A stretch of DNA of 64,000 nucleotides from NCBI GenBank assembly GCA_022113835.1, contig JAILWY010000005.1, forward strand, positions 4,606,501-4,670,500, read 5' to 3'. The position numbers were made by a program, and so were the translations under genes. The notes below the pieces were generated by a model. That model was not told the origin of the DNA and ran no database searches. It saw only the letters and a list, made by a program, of their open reading frames with translations. This document shows, in pieces, positions 1 to 10,407 of this stretch. Position 1 is the first letter of the stretch. Every line of letters begins with the position of its first letter. The stretch is from Atopsyche davidsoni. Taxonomy: Eukaryota > Arthropoda > Insecta > Trichoptera > Hydrobiosidae.

Positions 1-28
1 GAGTCTGACTTTTCGCTTCTTTTCGCAG

Positions 29-1004
29 CGCTCACAGCCACAGCCCGCCCGTGGATGTGGAGGAGACCTGCACTCCCTCCATTAGAGAAGATACGAGAGA
101 TGGGGGAACCGTCTCCGACTTCACGGACGGGGGGAACGACTCAAATCAGAGCGGAGACGGTGCTCGGGAGCGCGCTCACAACAACGCCGGCCTGGATCTG
201 CGCCGCGAGGACCACCGCCTGCGCACTATGCGCACCTGGCAGGCTAGCGCCATAGTGGACTGTGAGAAGGCGGCCAAGTGCGGCCTGTACTACGCCGGCA
301 TCGACGATCTTCTCAAATGTGTCTTCTGCGACGTGGGGATCCATTCCTGGCGTCCCCATGACGACCCGCTCGTGGAACACAATAAGTGGTCTGAGAGCTG
401 CCCGCTCCTGCGGCACCAGCAGGTGGGCAATGTGCCCCTCCTTCACGGCCGCGACGAGTGCGGGCCCTTCGAAGCCCTCCGTCCCTCTAACCCCGCCTTC
501 AAGATGGAGGACGCTCGCCTCGCTTCCTTCACCAACTGGCCGGGGCGCATGCGTCAGCGGCCGGCCGAATTGGCGGATGCCGGCTTCTACTACACCGGGA
601 AGGGCGACCAGACCGTCTGCTACCACTGCGGCGGCGGCCTCAAGGATTGGGAGGACGGAGACCTGCCGTGGGAGCAGCACGCCATGTGGTTCGAGCGGTG
701 CCCCTACTTGCTCACCGTCAAGGGCGTGCGCTACGTCTACGAGGTCAAGCAGCGTCTGTCGAACGCCGAGAGTTCTCCGCTTCAGAAGCCCGAGAGCAAA
801 CCCGCGCCGACGGTCGTCACGCAGATGAATGATCGTAGCGACGACTACTCCAAGCTCTGCGGGATCTGCTACGAGGGCGAGCGAAACATCTGCATCATGC
901 CGTGCGGTCACGTGTTCACTTGCGGCAAATGCACGATGTCCATCGACGCTTGCCCTGTGTGCCGAGTACCAATTTCTAATTTCCAGCGTTTGTACTATTC
1001 GTAG
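29..1004 (+). CDS. IAP-A: two-BIR plus RING inhibitor of apoptosis (exon 2, 5' partial)
   Basis: This is the second exon of an IAP gene; its first exon lies left of the window. A pyrimidine-rich tract ending in CAG at 26-28 is the acceptor. After one leftover base the frame runs 324 residues to TAG at 1002-1004. Two BIR zinc folds fit C-x2-C-x16-H-x6-C (CVFC...HNKWSESC and CYHC...HAMWFERC). A C3HC4 RING follows (CGIC...PCGH...CPVC), and the protein ends FQRLYYS, as IAPs often do. In the family, BIRs bind caspases or IBM-bearing antagonists and the RING is a ubiquitin ligase. The first in-frame ATG (TMRTW) lies inside the start of BIR1, so the start must come from exon 1, as in copies B to D. 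The exon is far richer in GC than its flanks. It is intact as far as seen. Confidence 0.9.
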
Positions 1005-1020
1005 TCGGTCAACCCATTGC

Positions 1021-1919
1021 CAGGGACAGACTCCCATATTCGAGTTTTTTTATTATTTTCTGGAATATTTTGCGAAAAATTGACGGCACCAATCAAAAAA
1101 AATTTAAATGCCAAAAGTTAGATACATCCTTTCTTCCGAACAGACTATATTTTTATTTTTTATAAATTTACTTTTAACATGAATATGAATATAATAATAA
1201 TATTTAATATATAATAATGTATCTTTCCGATTGAAAAAAAAAACAGTAATTAAAAAAAAGTATACTTAGTAATTAAACAGTAAGCGAAAATAATTACATC
1301 GTTATAATTTTCCAAAAAATAATTCTTTCCAGAAAATCATATAAAAGCTAGTTGAAATAGCATCTTATGGTGGCTGATCCCTTTGATGGGTCAATTTTCA
1401 TGTTTTTTGATAATTTTTTGCGAAAAATCTACTGCATCAATAGAAAATTTTTGCTAATGCTTAAAGTTAAATAGGTTCTTTTTTCTAAAGACAAGACTTT
1501 TTTATCTCTTGTAAATTGACACTTAATATGATAAATATGTGTTTTCCCGATTAAAGTTTAGGAATTTGGAGATTATTAAAAAGATTGTTAAAAAAATTAA
1601 TTGTTTTAATTTTTGAACTAATCTCGTTACCATAGGTTTATTTGTAATATTTTATTTCCAATTTAATAAAGGACACCTAAATGCTTAGTGTTCTAAATCC
1701 ATCGGTCATAATAATCTCCAAATTGCTAAACATCAATTGGGAAAACACATATTTATCATATAAAAAAATAAATTTATAAGAAAAAAAAAATTATCTTTAG
1801 AAAAAGGAATGCATCTAACTTTTGGGATTGAATTTTTTTCTATTGGTGCAGTAAGGGGGCGTTTTGAATTTTTTTTCTTGTCAAGGGGGCGGTGGTCAAT
1901 AAAAGGTTGAGAACCTCTG
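1021..1919. mobile_element. MITE downstream of IAP-A
   Basis: The block begins CAGGGACAGACTCCC and ends AAGGTTGAGAACCTCTG, hAT-like termini. Its ends contain inverted copies of a motif (GCGAAAAATTGACGGCACC... against ...TTGGTGCAGTAAG). The same insertion follows IAP-C, D and E at the same place. It is absent after the wrecked copy A', where CCCATTGCC continues directly into other sequence, and after IAP-B. It holds no gene and probably supplies the 3' UTR of these IAP copies. Confidence 0.6.
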
Positions 1920-3217
1920 GTCTAACCGAACCTTTTGTATATTTAATATGGAAATGTTCCATAGTTGCTTTCTCGCCGGGTTAAACTGGATGCTGTCAAA
2001 CATCTCACTCATCCCGGTGAGCTCACGCTGTGTAGTCATTTTAGAGTTTTTACCTGAGACGGCCAAGTCTGCCTGCCTGTTTTATTATTTTTTTAACTTG
2101 TCTATTAGATACTTGAATCAGAATTATTAAAATTTGTGATTCGCTGTAGAAGTGCAAGGAAGTTCTACAGATATGATGGAAGGTGAAATATTTTCAAAGA
2201 TTTTTTATTTAATATAAATATAGTCTTTTGCAGCATAATTATGCTAATGTTAATAGATTTTTTTGTAATAGTAACATACTAGCACTCTTGAAACTTTTAT
2301 AACGGAGTACTTTTTTATTTGAATGTCTTAAATAAATGTAAATAGAAGTATTTTGGCAATTTTTTTTTGTTGTCCTGCCTCCTACCTGTCTCCACTGATT
2401 CCTCACCTGTATGGTTAACATGAGGTCGAGCCAATTGCACTGACTTGACTATTGCAGAGGGTGCATTGATTGCACCGCTAGATCTTTATCATTAGATAGC
2501 TCTCGGTGCTGGATATTCTATTCCTCCAGGTGCTCACACCTCCACAGATGACGAGAGATCTTATCAAAAAAGCTTATTTAGTTGGTTATATGGAAGTTAA
2601 AATAATATTGTTATTAAATGGGATAAAAAGGGTTGCATGTGTCAGGGTGAGAAATTAGATTGATGGTGAATTGAAAGATGAGCAAAATGTAACGATATCA
2701 TGATATGAAAATATTTCAAAATCATGTCCTAGTTTTTGTGTTTGATTGAGGTCATTTATGAATCAAGAAAAACCTGACTGGGCGAAGATAAGCTGGGATG
2801 GGCAGGAACATAGAAGACTTGAGGCAAGTAGAGATGTCCCAAAATTCACCCAGGAAGTAATTTGGATGGAAAGCAATTGAATTGTTTTGTTGTGTTGTCC
2901 GTATCCATATCTTGCAATTTAGGCACAAAAACTGGGTTATCATATCGAGATAGCGAGCACCATTAACAATTATCGTCTGGGTGGCTACATTTTCGAAGGA
3001 GAATGGTCCGATGATGCCTCTACTTCAAAATCGGTCTCAAACAGCACGTTATGGCTGCATTTGTTTCTCAACAATCACTTTTGGATTTTCTAAACCCTAA
3101 ATGTCAAAATTTTGGTCGATTAATCAGGTCATAAAGATGAAAATTTTTAAAGAAAGTTCTCTCTTCTCAATCTAATCTCAATCAAATCTCATTGCAACGA
3201 AATATATTGAAAATTAC
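1920..3217. other. Spacer of module A
   Basis: The first part (to about 2660) is the conserved spacer found after every IAP copy. A 60-codon frame at 1948-2130 is retained in five copies, but it has no family resemblance and looks incidental. From about 2660 to 3200 the sequence matches the spacer of A' and not the MSH2 exon 12-14 region seen in B to E. No gene seen. Confidence 0.5.
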
Positions 3218-4125
3218 CCTGAGTATAGCGGCAGCTTCGATCATTTCTAACATGAAAGTGCTCAGTCCTCGGGACTCGCAGTCGTCAGCTCCTACTCGCG
3301 CCAGGATGCAGTCCACTACAGGAACGGTAGCTTTTGAGCACGGAACGAAGCACCCTAGGTGGGCCATCAAGACAGGCACATCTATCGAGCGGATGTAGGT
3401 GCTCTTATCTCCCATATTTGGCCCTGTGATTATTCTAAAAGTGTCCTCTTCTGTAAAGATTAAAGCCCTTAAGTTAAAGTAATTATGAAAATCGAGGATT
3501 GGTGGGGAAACTAGTGAAATGTGGAGACTCTAATTCACAGCGTGTTATTACTCACACTTAGGAGATGGGCGAAATGAGAAGTAGTGCTTGATTGCGAGTG
3601 GCCTAGCATTATAACCTCACCTTGTTTGAAGTGAACAGTCAGGTGCGCCTCGGTTGAGGGAGCCAGCATTTGCGGCCGAATGTATGCTGTAGGCGCCTCG
3701 CACGCCCAATCGGGCCAGTAATACAGACATGGCCCACAAGATATCCGAGTAGCCCGCTGGTAAGTAAAAAAAAAAGAAGCTTTTAGACAGATGATACACA
3801 AATTTAATTGCTTCTTTCACAGATCTCAAGAAGTTCTATGGACATTTTCTTTTGGACAGTAACCAGAAAGCCACATATAAAGTGACCAGTTTTCTCAGCA
3901 GACTCGGTGTGTATGTCAATCATTGATGTTTCATGAAATAAGTGGCACTCCATAAAGTCGATTGTTTAGAATGATTGTGTGCGAACCTGCAATTTTGATG
4001 ATCTCGACAACTACGTTCTTTTGATACTCCTCATAAGACTTCTTGACACTCGAGTATTCTTCATTCAGGCGCTCCAGCTTTTCCGACTGAAATCTCACAC
4101 CCCCCTTGACGGCATCCAAGATCTC
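3218..4125 (-). pseudogene. MSH2 fossil A (exons 11, 10 and part of 9)
   Basis: Exon 11 (3218-3450) keeps its full 233-nt length and both splice sites. However, its ATPase Walker A motif reads GPNMGDKST instead of GPNMGGKST. Exon 10 (3621-3756) has lost about 89 nt in two deletions and is out of frame. Exon 9 (from 3987) stops at about 4125, where it fuses to sequence that normally lies upstream of IAP exon 1 (ATTAAATACTGATAAATC). Exons 12-14 are missing. It cannot make MSH2. Confidence 0.85.
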
Positions 4126-4299
4126 GTATTAAATACTGATAAATCTTGTTACTGTTCACAATATTATTGTGAAAGACTCTCACCAGTGCTCATCATCATC
4201 TAAAATATTATATAATAATGCTATTGGGCAGCAGCAATACGCAGACTTTTCCTTCCAATATAAAACTGCGGTGTAGAAGGACCCTGGGACCTACTACAC

Positions 4300-4482
4300 C
4301 ATAGGTGGCCAACCCATGGCCCGCAGGCCATTTTTTTTTATTGTATATAAAACCACCAATAGAATATTCCATTGAGCGTAGTTCGTATCATATCATATAT
4401 ATGAAAGAAGCCCAGTCTCATCTCACAGTCAATCTCATTTCATTAATTTGTCCCGGCAGCTGAAAAAGGTTGGCCACCCATG
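4300..4482. mobile_element. Short hAT-type MITE
   Basis: Terminal inverted repeats CATAGGTGGCCAACC and GGTTGGCCACCCATG bound a 183-bp non-coding element. It is flanked by TACTACAC (4292-4299) and CACTACAC (4483-4490), a 7-of-8 match to a hAT target duplication. Confidence 0.7.
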
Positions 4483-5203
4483 CACTACACTATATTCCCC
4501 TTACTAAACCATGAACACTGGCTCAGCATGAGTATATGCTCAGTGAAATGGTCGCCAACCTCCTATGAGGAGAGGCACTTGATGAAGAAGATAACCATAA
4601 GAGTTTTCTTTTTTTATCTTATCTATTAGCAATATTAATGCAAATTATCTTGTTGTTCTATTTGAAACATCCCAAATATTTAATTTGCTTAAAAAAATAT
4701 TTATTCCATGCAATTATTCTAATAACAGTTGATATTTCATAGATAAGTCAGGCATTTGCTAGGTTTAAAATAGATAAATGTTCAAGACTAAGTAAAGTTT
4801 ACTTACAGAAGGATAAATGCCTATAAGTCCAAACCAATGAATGCAGTTGTAAGTTCTGAAAATTGGACCCTTGTAATCGATGTCTTTACATCTATGTGGG
4901 CACTACAGAGCTATTTATTTATATTGTTTTGGAACCTAAATACTGAAATTATAATTCCCATAACACAAAAAACCACAAAATTTTTATATATATATTTTTT
5001 TATAACATCAAAAAAAGTGATTCAATATTTTTGATAGAAAGTTTTAAAATGCCAACAAAAAAGGTTCTGCGATATTAGTAACACAAAAAATAAATAACAA
5101 GTGACATAAAATAAAACTCTGCATGGCTTGTATAAAATTTATAAATTGCTTGGAAGTAAGTAAATGATTTGATAAGATATGTATTTGATTTGTATCGTTT
5201 CAG
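4483..5203. other. Non-coding stretch before the orphan IAP exon
   Basis: AT-rich sequence. A possible mini-exon at about 4816-4852 has an acceptor-like TTACTTACAG and a donor-like GTAAGT, but it gives no IAP-like protein. It may be the intron of the gene whose last exon is at 5204. Confidence 0.3.
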
Positions 5204-5326
5204 GTTGGCGTTGTATTCCTGCCGTGTGGACATCTCGTGAGCTGTGTAACTTGTGCCCCGTGCTTAGCACAGTGTCCCCTATGCAGAGCCAGTGTAAAAG
5301 GAGTCGTCAGGACTTACCTATCATAG
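5204..5326 (+). CDS. Orphan last exon of an IAP: C-terminal half of a RING domain
   Basis: A splice acceptor (TCGTTTCAG, ending at 5203) is followed by a 40-residue frame ending in TAG at 5324-5326. The residues [12 protein letters not shown], then C at +3, CPLC and the final VRTYLS are the second half of a C3HC4 IAP RING with the classic C-terminus. The sequence is closer in style to XIAP/cIAP/DIAP2-type tails than to the tandem copies here, which have CIMPCGHVFTC and FQRLYYS. It is also not GC-rich like them. No partner exon with the first half of the RING was found nearby. It could be the real last exon of a gene that starts left of the window, or a stranded relic. Confidence 0.7.
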   Translation, partial: VGVVFLPCGHLVSCVTCAPCLAQCPLCRASVKGVVRTYLS

Positions 5327-5737
5327 TCCCCTATATGAATCTCTTGTTTTATGGATAAGAAGAATCTCATAATTATATAATTTGTAAAGAATATTTCTAT
5401 AGAGTAATCACCATATAAATATCTTCATAGAATATCATTATATTCTCATACTTTGTTCCCATGCCGGAGGAGCAAACCTAAGGTCGTAGAACCTAAACAC
5501 AGAACGCGAAACCAACCGACACATCATGAATACCTATTCCTATTCTGGGGGGTTAAAATTATCCCCTCTTTAAAAAAAGTTTGTGTTTATAATTTATATA
5601 CGTAGATAATAATTTATTTGTTATCAAATGAACAATTTCAATAAAATGACAATACAAATTTATTTTTATATAATATTAATTATAAACTGAAAAGAATATT
5701 AAAAATGAACGCAGGAACATACATATTATTTTTAAGT
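5327..5737. other. AT-rich stretch after the orphan IAP exon
   Basis: Possible 3' UTR with AATAAA-like sites near 5638. No gene recognised. Confidence 0.3.
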
Positions 5738-6096
5738 ATACGGTGTGTGCATTAATTTTTTCGTGAAATTGGAGCTTTATTATAAAAAATTGGTACAATA
5801 TATTCTATTCAATGTATTGTCCATTGCTAGCCACTACTTTTTCCCATCTTTCGGGCAAATTATGGATTCCATCCCAAAAGAACTGTTCGTTTTTTGAAGC
5901 CAAGAAAGAATCAAGCCAATTTTTGATACCCTGTTCAGAAGTGAAGCGTATTCCAGAAAGGGCATTCTGCATCGATTGAATCAAGTGGTAGTCGGAAGGG
6001 GCAAGGTCTGGGCTATAAGGCGGGTGAGGCAGAACTTACCATCCACTGTTTTCCAAATAGGTTTTAACCGATTTAGCAACATGAACACGTGTCTTA
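5738..6096 (-). pseudogene. Mariner transposase C-terminal fragment
   Basis: Read on the minus strand it gives the mariner hallmark HPPYSPDLAPSDYHL, including the third catalytic Asp, then a typical tail ending near ...LPERWEKVVASNGQY. At least one stop interrupts it. The N-terminal half is gone. Confidence 0.75.
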
Positions 6097-6269
6097 CGGC
6101 CTGTTATAATGTGACATTCGACCCTTAATCCATCAGATATTTTATTAGACGGCCCATTAAAATGTCTCAATACATTCAGAATAAAGTAATTTTATTTATT
6201 TTTAAGACATTCAATATTTTTGACAGAGTGGAATTCGATTTTAATATTTTTTAATAAAATGTTCATTTT

Positions 6270-6327
6270 TATTTGTGACCGGTTTGATAATGCCAACGTG
6301 AAAGTTTGGCGAAACCGGTCACAAATA
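6270..6327. repeat. Perfect 16-bp inverted repeat (hairpin)
   Basis: TATTTGTGACCGGTTT at 6270-6285 pairs exactly with its reverse complement at 6312-6327. Inside it GCCAA (6292-6296) can pair with TTGGC (6306-6310). The flanks pair weakly further out. It could be a small MITE or foldback, or a hairpin RNA precursor. Confidence 0.65.
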
Positions 6328-6528
6328 AGAACGAAATGTGGAAAATCACTCATGTATTTTATTCAAAAATATTGTTTATTTTTGTTAATATTACTGTCTA
6401 TAAATGATTTATCATCTTAATTCGGAATAATTGATACCAACGGGGGCGGTGGCGGGTTCAAGTGAAAATGGGGGGCGTTATGAAATACCTCTATGCCATA
6501 GAAATATTTCATAACTCTATGCCATGAA

Positions 6529-7380
6529 GTGGTGGTCCCTAACCCTGTACCCGCGGTGCTGTGGCACCCGCCAACGATTTAACGTGCGCCCGCCACTATC
6601 CGACCACAATAAAAAAATTATTTAAGTTAAAAAAACGGAGAATGTAAGCGAAAATAATTATATCGTTATAATTTTCAAAAAAATAATATTTTCCAGAAAA
6701 TTAATTAAGGATTATAGCTCCGCGGGCCGCATATAAAATTATATATCCCCGCATTAAATTTAGATACACAAAATGAGTTATTATTATTGTCTTTATTATT
6801 ATTCTTACATGTAAACATTAATTAAATCCTCTTTTTTGGAGCGATTGCTAGTTTTTTGTTGGATTCTATTTTATCCATTAGTAATTTTATAGCTCCCTTT
6901 TTATTTCACCTATCATAGCAGGTCCTCCATCAGTTGATATTCCAGAAAGTATTTCTAAATCCAAGTTGTTTTCGCATGAACAATTTTCAACAGCATGAAA
7001 AACATATTTTCATGTTGTACCTTTTAAACTTAACATGTCATCGGTTACTTGAAATGATTCATTTACTCCACTAAGAAACTCTACAAGCTGAGCTGAGTCT
7101 GAAATTTCTGTGTCTGAAATCTAGAATTTCGTCCACTATTTTTCTTTTCTCTGCAATCATACTAAAAATAAGAAAGATATTAAATATTTTTATTTTTTTA
7201 TTGATAAATTAAAAGTCATTTTTAATTTAAGAGGAGTTATTACCTTGCTGTTGTTGTTTAAATATGTTGTTGAAGTACAATATATTGGTTTTTATTACTT
7301 TGGCCATTATTAAATAAATATATTTTGAAAAGTGTGATGAATCTCGCGGGCCCGAAAAATGTTCAAGGCGGGCCAGGAAA
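6529..7380 (-). mobile_element. hAT element remnant with transposase fragment
   Basis: The left end (GTGGTCCCTAACCCTGTACCCGCGG) is a hAT-like terminus, also present inverted near 43310-43400. Minus-strand sequence at about 6830-7165 encodes pieces such as ISTDGGPAMIG and KLLMDKIESNKK. These resemble the central region of hAT (ZBED/SCAND3-type) transposases, with stops and frameshifts. Confidence 0.5.
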
Positions 7381-8790
7381 AATGGTCTCGCGGGTTGGCC
7401 AGGCCCGTTATAATGGCTGATCCCTTTGACGGGTCAATTTTCGAGCTTTTTGATAATTTTTTGCGAAAAATCTACTTCATCAATAGAATTTTTTTTAATG
7501 CCATAACAACTTTATACTAATTTAGTTTTTTTGTTGGCAGCCGGCACAAACGCGAAAATGTTAAATCCTTTTTTGAAATGTCAAAATGTTGAAACTTTTG
7601 TAAGGGAAATGTTGAAAATCTATTTAATTGAATAATCCAAATTTGATTATTAATTGTTTAATTTAAGTGGTCTAAAATGTCCTCGGTATTATTGGCTTTC
7701 AAATGAAACCGTTTTGGGGTTGGACGGTTCTAAAACCTATAGCGGCCAAATAACCGCTTTTTTTGAGTTTGTGTATTATATATATATATATATAAATATA
7801 CTTTTAATATGAAAAATATTTGTTTTTTCGATCAAAGTGTCGGGATTTGGAATTTCGTTATGTTCCTGTTCCAAGAATCCTAAGTCTAAGTCTTTTTTCA
7901 ACTGGAATTAAAAGATTAATTATATACTGAGGGTATAGAGAGGCTAGAGAATTAGTTTAAAAATTTAATGTGTGTTTTCATTATGTATATTTGGATTTTT
8001 TTTATTATAATTCACATACATATAAGTCTGTAAATAAATATACACACACACACACACATATATATATAAATTTATATGTATATGAATATATATATATGTA
8101 CGTTATCTAAAGATTATCGTGATATGGCAAGGTAAGAAAAACACTAGCTTTCTCATACTCCATTGTCAACCTATCCCAAAAAATTTAACCCAACCTAAAA
8201 AATTTAACCTAACCTCTTTTCAACAATGAGGATAAAGCATGACGACGCCGTTAGGATGTTGTCAGTTTTACGCGAATTCAAACTAAAAAATTCACAAGTC
8301 TCATTTGTATATCTACACAGTTTACATGTACAGAATATGTATTTGAGTTCGGAAAATTGATAATTGTTATTAATTTATTTTGAAAAGAGCTAATTGGAGA
8401 TTACAGTTTATCTACATGTATATATTTAAGATAACAATTACTGAGAAATCGACGATCTATCTATCTATAATAATAATATGCATTGTGTGTATGTATAATA
8501 TTAATATTTCATTTTTTGGATCTCTATAGAATATCTTAAAAGATACAACGCTGATTTTTTGCATGTAAGTTCAGTAAATTTCAAGACAATAGGATAATAT
8601 TTACATTCATAAACTAATTTAATAAAACTATAAAATATGCTTTAGCGAGTTTCAATATGTACGAATTATAGGATTCTGTTCACCGCGAGAATTTCAAATT
8701 TAGAATTTTTACAAACAAATTTTGATGCTCGTCCGGTTGCGTGCTCCTCCCGCGCGTATTCCGAGTCTGACTTTTCGCTTCTTTTCGCAG
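7381..8790. other. Repeat-rich sequence and decayed IAP intron
   Basis: This contains a fragment of the MITE family seen after IAP-A, TA/CA microsatellites (about 7768-7800 and 8041-8100), a few AACCTAACC repeats near 8190-8215, and, from about 8690, sequence like the end of the IAP intron leading into an acceptor at 8788-8790. No gene. Confidence 0.4.
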
Positions 8791-9080
8791 CGCTCACAGC
8801 CCGTCCGACCACCCCCGCCCGCTGTCCGTCATGGGGATGTATTTGGAGGGGCCCTACACTCTCCCCATTAGAAAATTTACGAGTGACTGGCTCGATCTCG
8901 TGGATCGCGCCAGCAGTCGGGAACGACGACGACGCCAAGGTCTGCGGGATCTGCTTCGTGGGCGAGCGAAACATCTGCATCCTGACGTGCGGTCACGTGT
9001 ATACCTGTGCCAAATACACCATGTCCAGAACACTGTGCTGGGGACCTATTAATTAAATTCAGCGTTTGTACTGTTCGTAG
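8791..9080 (+). pseudogene. IAP pseudogene A' (both BIRs deleted)
   Basis: It starts like IAP-D exon 2, including ATGGGGATG at about 8831. Soon after it jumps to the RING, having lost all BIR sequence, and the two parts are in different frames. The RING keeps CGIC and CGH, but a zinc-ligand Cys in the middle has become Tyr, the CPVC part is rebuilt as LCWG, and a stop follows. The end still matches the IAP tail (CAGCGTTTGTACT...TAG). It cannot make a working IAP. Confidence 0.85.
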
Positions 9081-10407
9081 TCATTCAACCCATTGCCTTG
9101 AATTGCTCAGCGTGCCGGTTGGGGTGAAGTTGCCTGCAATGAGGCCAAGGTTAACACAGAAACGGAAAAGACCGCAGGCTTTGTTCATATCTGTGAGTGT
9201 GATGTGTGTAAGTTTGCAGATCTATTCGACGTATTCCATGAACGATGCAAATAGTGTTTGAACATATGTTTGGCTGACAATAAGAATTGTTAGTCTAAAA
9301 ACTTGTAAATTAATGTGTCTACGAAAGGAGATCTCGTCACTATTGCTATTATTGTAGTTTCTTGATGCATTAACTTTTAGTTTTTATCTGAGACAGCCAG
9401 GTCTGCCTGCCTGTATTATTTTTTTTAAACATGTCTATTTTATAAATTTGTGATTCGCTGTAGAACTGCAAGGAAATTCTACAGATGTGATGGAGGGTGA
9501 AATATTTCCAAAGATTTTTTATTTAATATAAATATAGTCTTTTGCAGCTCAATTCTGCTATTTATATATATATATATATTTTTTTTTGTAATAGTAACAT
9601 ACTAGCCAACAATGCATTGTTGAAACTTATAAATAACAGAGTACTTTTTTTATTTGAGTACCTTAAATAAACATAAATAGAAGTATTTTGACAGAATTTT
9701 TTTGTTGTCGCTACCTCTTACCTGTCTCCACTGATTCCCCACCTGTATGGTTAACATGAGGTCGAGCCAATTGCACTGACTTGACTATTGCAGAGGGTGC
9801 ATTGATTGCACCGCTAGACTTTTATCATTGGACAGCTCTCGGTGCTGGATATTCTATTCCTCCAGGTGCTCACACCTCCACAGATGACAAGAGATCTTAT
9901 CAAAAAAGCTTATTTAGTTGGTTATGGAAGTTAAAATAATATTGTTATTAAATGGGATAAAAGGGGTTGCATGTGTCAGTGTAAGAAATTAGATTGATAG
10001 TGAATTGAAAGGTGAGCAAAATGTAACAATATCATGGTATGAAAATATTTCAAAATCATGTCCTAGTTTTTGTGTTTCATTGAGGTCATTTACGAATCAA
10101 GATAAACCTGACTAGGCGAAGATAAGCTGGGATGGGCAGGAACATAAAAGACTTGAGGCAAGTAGAGATGTGTTATTAACACTAAACGTACCAACACTTG
10201 ATATATACCTATTTCTACCACAACCGGTCAAAATGACCGTCTTCATGTTTTCTATGAAATATGGATGTTAGAAAGAAATAAACATAGAAACTTTATTATA
10301 ATTAAACAAAAAATGTATATAAACGATTTCTATTACATACACAAAGAATTATAATTTTTAATTCATTGCTCATAGTATTTTTTACATATACAGGGTGTCT
10401 TAGCTTC
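9081..10407. other. Spacer of module A', with a piggyBac-like end
   Basis: 9226-9290 is the inverted counterpart of sequence at about 48515-48565, probably a shared repeat. From about 9370 the conserved module spacer resumes. At 10176 the sequence TTAACACTAAACGTACCA, followed by GGTCAAAATGACC, resembles a piggyBac-like terminus. No gene. Confidence 0.4.

Noticed and set aside
141..1037. Long minus-strand frames opposite the IAP exons (also at 15314-16384, 22167-22925, 37019-37846, 50391-51002)
   Set aside because: They are shadows of GC-rich coding sequence on the other strand; they lack domain motifs and disappear where the IAP decays.
1948..2130. 60-codon plus-strand frame repeated in five modules
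   Set aside because: Conserved only because the spacers are recent duplicates; no domain and no splice or start support.
4816..4852. Possible mini-exon before the orphan IAP exon
   Set aside because: Joined to 5204 it does not give the first half of a RING, so the splice-like ends are probably chance.
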